From assembly GCF_000143535.2 (NCBI RefSeq), contig NC_037323.1, positions 1,054,001 through 1,118,000 of the forward strand: a DNA stretch of 64,000 bases, written 5' to 3'. Source of the stretch: Botrytis cinerea B05.10. Taxonomy: Eukaryota; Ascomycota; Leotiomycetes; Helotiales; Sclerotiniaceae. A model generated the notes under the pieces. That model was not told the DNA's origin, made no database searches, and was given only the letters and a program-made list of their open reading frames with translations. Positions within the stretch are counted from its first letter, which is position 1, and each line of letters begins with the position of its first letter. Made by a program: the position numbers and the translations under genes. Positions 59,294 to 64,000 of the stretch are shown piece after piece.

Positions 59294-61005
59294 CGATATC
59301 TCTGTGTTGTATTGTTTTTATCAAAGTATAATACACAACAGTACCATACGCAGCCGCAGAGCAATGGCAATCAAAATTTGAAGAAGTAATGAGAAAGTAT
59401 AAAAGGCAACCCGGTTAATCCTCAAAATTGACTTCTTTCATAATAGCAAACACGGGATCCCTTTATACAAAGCCATCTCATCTCGCCCAGACTCACTCAC
59501 ACTCGGGTATTGGAGCTTATCCCCCCCTTTCAACGACCGCCTTGCGGAATTAGTGTAACGGAGACGGCTTAAATCCCACCCCAATCACGTAGGATAGTCG
59601 GTATATGCGCTGACATATTCTGCAATACCCCCGCCGATGAATCACGACGAAACTTTAACGAAAACTTATCAAGACCGCTGCAGTATCTTGTAGAACATTC
59701 GAAATTGCATTCCACACCCAACAAACGCTTGCCCATTGGGCCAAGTTTCAAGCGCTTACATCTGTCAGACCTCAACTTGATACAGCTCTTGTCAAAGAAC
59801 CCTCATTTGCTCTACGTCTAGTCAGCATGCTTGTGCATATCTGGGTATCAAAAGGGAAATGATAATGCAATGAGTAGGATATTATCTGATAAGTTTTATG
59901 TCATGGTCAAGTTTCCGCCGAAACGCCGTAGGAGAGAACGATGAGCAAATAATCAGATTCGGCGGAGATAGCGGTCGAAAGAGGATGAGGGATCAGCGAG
60001 TGAAAATGAGTCATTCTGAGAAACAATGACTTCTGGTGGTTACACAACATTTCACGTCGCACGTTTTGATCAACTGGCAGAATATACTTACGGAAAGGCG
60101 GTGTAAACTAACATCATTTGTCTTGATCTCTCACTCGCGACGACGACGCTCTGTACAACACAAATTCCATCGACATGCTGAATCGTGGGAAAAAAACTTT
60201 CAATAACGTTGGGCAGGATTAGAATGTGTGTGTTTTGCATCTTGCGGAGGCTCACACTCTCATTTCCCATACGAATCGCTAAAGTTTGCAATACCAAGAT
60301 TGTAGCATCGATCAAGGGATGTTCTGACTCCTGAAATGGCTTCTAGGCGAACATACGACATTCTCATACTAGATATCTGTTGTTTGAACTCAAGCCTTGG
60401 TAGAATCATTCAGTACAAGCTGAATAACTAGAATGAGATTCAAGTAATGGTCTGACGGACGGAAATATTGTGATATTGGGAAATTGGCCCGTTTCCCCCC
60501 CAAGGCTCCTAAGTCTCTCAATATTGAGATTGCATGTTGCAGGTGATTCACTACTCAAGAATGGCATCGAGTTAATCGTTCACTACGCTCGCATGATCCC
60601 TTTGCATAATGGCAGAAAGCTGTTGGTGAATTTTCTTCCCGTGGATAAGTCTTTCGAAAGTACACAGATTACGTCCTCTGCAACTCAAACTCCATCGCAA
60701 GAATATGAGCCTCGTTCTCTTACGATCTATCCAACTAAGAAAGTCTTTTGGGGGAGTATTTGCCTTTCGTGGACACTCTGATTAAGATTCGATTGTTTCC
60801 TATATCAAAATTCACATTTCTCCTCATCTCTCATCTTGAGTTTTGACGATATTCGAGTGAAAAACTTCAAATGGATACACCCACAATGCCTATTCAAGGG
60901 ATGGATGTTCTGTCAATAAGCAGACAATTAGAAACTACACCTAGTGGTAGTATGTTCCTACCCACCTGAGTGTTTGCTTTTATTAACCCTTCTCTGGGAG
61001 CCACA
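59294..61005. promoter_or_regulatory. Region between DHA2 gene and F-box pseudogene
   Basis: 1.7 kb between two divergent units. The first few hundred bases are the presumed DHA2 promoter. The remaining open frames (for example 60470-60781 on +, from TTG) are unconvincing. No RNA gene or repeat seen. Confidence 0.4.
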
Positions 61006-62404
61006 ATGAGCACGAATGCGAACGATGGGTTTGGTACTTCACTTGCTGACATCCTACCCATCGAAATGATCCAAGCTATCTGCAAACACCTTCCCTACGA
61101 AGACCTCATTAATTTTTGATTAGTGAGCAATATTTGCGCCGCAGCTGGTATGGATCGTCTCGTCAAAGATATATTTGTTATATTCACCAGAGAGAGTTTC
61201 GAGAAATCACTTGATATCTCAAAGCATCCCGGAATGTCGAAACATGTCGCGGCTATACACTACGTACCATTGAGAATGAAGGCAGTCAGCGAAGATCATT
61301 ATAAGCATCTGCTGAAAGACGAGGAATTGCAACCAAGATCAGAATCTCTGACTGATATGGTTCGTGATCTTGAAGCTCGCAATAAGATTTTGTGAAGAAC
61401 AAGATTTGATGATGAAGAGCGAATTTAGTAGCTTCATATTTTCACAAGTGCTGCCAAAGCTCAGCTCTATGAAAGAGTTCACTATGGGAATGTGTGAGCC
61501 CTGACAATATGATCATTTACGGTTGAAGATCAAGCCTACACCATTTTTCTGTAACAGTATGGGACATAATAATGCGAGGTATCACAAAGAAGCTTCGATA
61601 TTTCTTGCCGCTGCTGCTAACGCTGGTACGAAATTGGAGCATCTTTACCTTGAAAGATTTAACATGGATATGCTATTTGACGCCCACCTTGGCAAGAATG
61701 GGATACTTCCATATAAGCCGGATCCTCGATACCTTCGCCATCTACATCTCCGGGTAATGAGGACTCCTACTTCCAACGCTAATCGCGGATTCAAACAACT
61801 GCTGCAAGCTACATCCAATCTCGAACATCTCACCATCTCAAAACAATGGAATAGCACGCAATCGAAGAAACTGCCGAAAATAGACTGGGACAAAATCATA
61901 GTGGGTCTAACAATGCCGCATTTGAAAAGCGTTGATTTTTCATCTTTGGGGGGCAGTAAATCATCGCTTACTGAGTTTCTTCAAAGACATGTCAGAACTT
62001 TAAGAAGTCTAGAGCTCCGACTTTTTATTTTAAAAGAACCTATTAAGGACTGGGGAGAAGTTCTTGATGGAATAAGGAGTGATTTGACCTTTAGGGAAGT
62101 GGGCTTGTCCTATTTGAGAAGTCTTTTGCCCGAAGACCAGAGTAATTTTGACAGAACTGCCGAGATGAAACACATTTACCATGGCAATACCTTTCACTTA
62201 CTACTCGAAGATCGTCTTATGCACAAGAACCTCCTCGCTAAAGAATCTTCTCTCGTACCCAGCGAACTATGGCAGAACTATATTCTCTATCTGACAACAC
62301 AGAAACGAAAGGCAGAGGCGAGGCAGGCAGAACTTGAGTCACAAGGTCTTACGTGGGACTATGAGAATGACGATGAGATGCGGCTCTATGCTTTTATCAA
62401 ATAG
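61006..62404 (+). pseudogene. Decayed F-box protein gene
   Basis: From the ATG at 61006 the frame encodes a clear F-box start (LADILPIEMIQAICKHLPYEDLINF) but meets TGA at 61117-61119, exactly where an arginine is usual (NF-stop-LVSN). The same frame then continues to a TGA at 61393. One base further along, another frame opens (TGT at 61391, EEQDLMMKSEF), so a single-base gain in the T-run at 61388-61391 is the simplest explanation. That frame has a second nonsense TGA at 61502-61504 and then runs uninterrupted for 300 codons to 62404. The long tail has leucine-rich, helical F-box-protein character (TKLEHLYLERF, ATSNLEHLTIS, HLKSVDFSSLGG). Introns cannot explain the stops: the only GT..AG around the first is 22 nt. 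It probably no longer makes a full protein; the last 290 codons could still be translated only from a non-ATG or an internal ATG. Confidence 0.82.
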
Positions 62405-64000
62405 CTTAGCGAGTAATCATCTGTATCCATACATCTAACACACACTCTTCTTTAACGACCAAATCGTTTCCATGAACCAACTAATTCCATAATCTTTAAT
62501 GAATTTATCTATATTTTTGCATGAACATAATCTCCATTTGACTGAAATAAAGTGAAAGACATATAATCTCATCCATACAATAACCATACCCAATATCTTG
62601 AGCTTTATTCCCCAATGCCATATATATCTACACCTACTTAATATCCATACTTCCACCACCATTCAAGCCCATACTCTTCACCACTCACCACTTCTAAACC
62701 CTTCCCCCATCTCCATTAACTAAATACAAAACACATTATAAATACCTACACTCTACATCTGCACCCCTCCGCCTTTCCACCCCTTTCCACCAAAATCCTC
62801 TCTCCACAACCCCGAGAAATATCTCGCCATCCCATTGACTCCACTCAACCACGCTATTCTAATCCGCCTCCAAAACCTAATATCTGAACACCACCCCCCT
62901 TTTTTTTTTATTAAAAAAAAAAAAAATCAACAGCCAAACTCCCCCCTTTTACTTTCCCCTCACTCCACTTCCTTCACGCCACCAATACACCCCACGACTT
63001 CTCCCCATCATCCATTCATCCACCCATCCACCCCCCCAAACTAATCCCCAAACCCACACCACAATCCACCTCCCCACCTCCTTAATTCATTCGCCTAAGC
63101 TTATCTATTCTTCGCCCCTTTCCAACCTATCTCCCCATCTACAGCATTTCAATCCACTACATTTCCAACTCTCCGCCATCCAAATTTCTCAAATCTCTCA
63201 AACTTGTAAGTTGTTTTTTTGTGTAGGTGTATGTGGTATGGGGTATGGGGGGGGGGGGGGCGGTGTAAGGTACAAGGTGTATTTATCTAGTATTTATAGA
63301 CAGAGGGGACGAGATTTTATCCGTTATTTTGGTGTGTGTTGATTAATTAGGGTTTGAATATTAGGTTCTCAATAAGAATGATAGCTATGATTTATTGTGT
63401 CTTCCAGATACATAAGGGAGAAGAGATTTAATATGGAAAAACCATTTACTCGTGTACGTATTAGGAGAAAAAGAAGCTGATTTAGAGCATGCGAATGCGT
63501 TCTAATACCTTATACCATCACAAACCATTAGACTTCTAATTATTAACTGATTTTAGGATAAGAAACTTTTTGTCGTTGATATACATATTTATTATGATTC
63601 GACTATATTACACAATAACCATACGCCAAGAATCCTTCATGACTGAATATTCATAATCGTAAAAATGCGCCATCGCAAAGCTCTCATATCTTGTGGATAT
63701 CCATTTAAAATCCCATACCCAGAACCTCGTCCAATCCCGCCGTACTGTCCATATCCTCATTAGTCGGCCTGCCGTTCTATGATAACCTATATAAAATATC
63801 CATTGTAAAAATCGTTCGCATGTTAATTCAACCATGCTGCTTCCAACACTGTCCATATTGCATTGCAGATGAGGCCCTAGTTTCACTCATCAATCTCCTG
63901 TTTGAACAAAATCAGTCGTGGGTCACCGCAGCAGCAGGTCTTGTTATATTATGTTGCCCGCCTGGATAGGTCTCGGAATAGGTGGGCGGTCCTAACGGTG
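62405..64000. other. Right end: pyrimidine-rich tract and homopolymers
   Basis: No complete gene. 62690-63190 is almost G-free on the plus strand (C/T/A-rich), with T10 and A14 runs at 62901-62926. It ends with a GTAAG donor-like site at 63208. This looks like the promoter and first leader exon of a rightward gene whose coding part lies beyond the window. A perfect G14 run is at 63247-63260. The minus-strand frame 63608-63886 (GTG start) shows no recognisable domain. Confidence 0.45.

Noticed and set aside
60470..60781. Plus-strand frame upstream of the F-box pseudogene
   Set aside because: TTG start, no domain, and it does not join the pseudogene in phase.
61117..61150. Possible intron removing the first TGA of the F-box pseudogene
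   Set aside because: The only GT..AG pair nearby spans about 22 nt, too short to splice, and starts after the TGA.
1..64000. CRISPR arrays, rRNA genes, secondary-metabolite core genes (PKS, NRPS, terpene cyclase)
   Set aside because: None found. The two drug-type MFS transporters stand alone without biosynthetic neighbours.

Overview
The window is nuclear DNA of a filamentous ascomycete (Pezizomycotina). Protein-coding genes are interrupted by short introns of about 50-70 nt, most with consensus donors (GTAAGT/GTATGT type) and CTAAC/CTGAC-like branch points. Protein similarities recalled from family knowledge fit Leotiomycetes (Botrytis/Sclerotinia relatives) best. That class assignment is inference; no database was searched. 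There is no CRISPR array, prokaryotic operon or rRNA.

Layout, left to right. 1-3.2 kb has no supportable gene. 3.2-20 kb is a run of conserved housekeeping genes in divergent or convergent pairs: RPS24 (-) and an EFM3/FAM86 lysine methyltransferase (+); an unrecognised acidic-tailed protein (-) and a CTNNBL1-like ARM protein (+); an intron-containing tRNA-Pro(UGG); cysteine desulfurase NFS1 (-) and the BAR-SH3 protein Rvs167 (+); and an F-box protein (-). 22-24 kb holds a 12-TM DHA1-type MFS transporter. 26.5-36 kb holds a membrane DnaJ protein (-), RNA polymerase I subunit RPA43 (+), a 1584-residue acidic protein with coilin-like ends (+), and a small secreted protein (+). 36.7-41.8 kb is a divergent pair made of a GH51 alpha-L-arabinofuranosidase (-) and an MFS sugar transporter (+), a likely pentose-use module. 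41.8-47.4 kb is a gene desert carrying a 215-bp MITE-like element. 47.4-54.3 kb holds KRE6/SKN1, ribosomal protein L3, and two small conserved or hypothetical genes. 54.3-64 kb is more accessory: a hypothetical gene with an ambiguous 3' end, several micro- and minisatellites, a DHA2 drug-efflux MFS transporter (-), a decayed F-box pseudogene (+), and a pyrimidine-rich tract that looks like the promoter and leader of a gene lying to the right.

Gene models were rebuilt by hand by joining exons whose reading phase and splice sites agree; exon coordinates are in the individual entries. I saw no dramatic new multi-gene system. The best leads are the coilin-like/CUE-like giant protein, the intracellular bacterial-type GH51 paired with a sugar transporter, the F-box pseudogene with two CGA-to-TGA-type stops plus a frameshift, the MITE, and the hypothetical gene whose stop codon may sit inside an intron.
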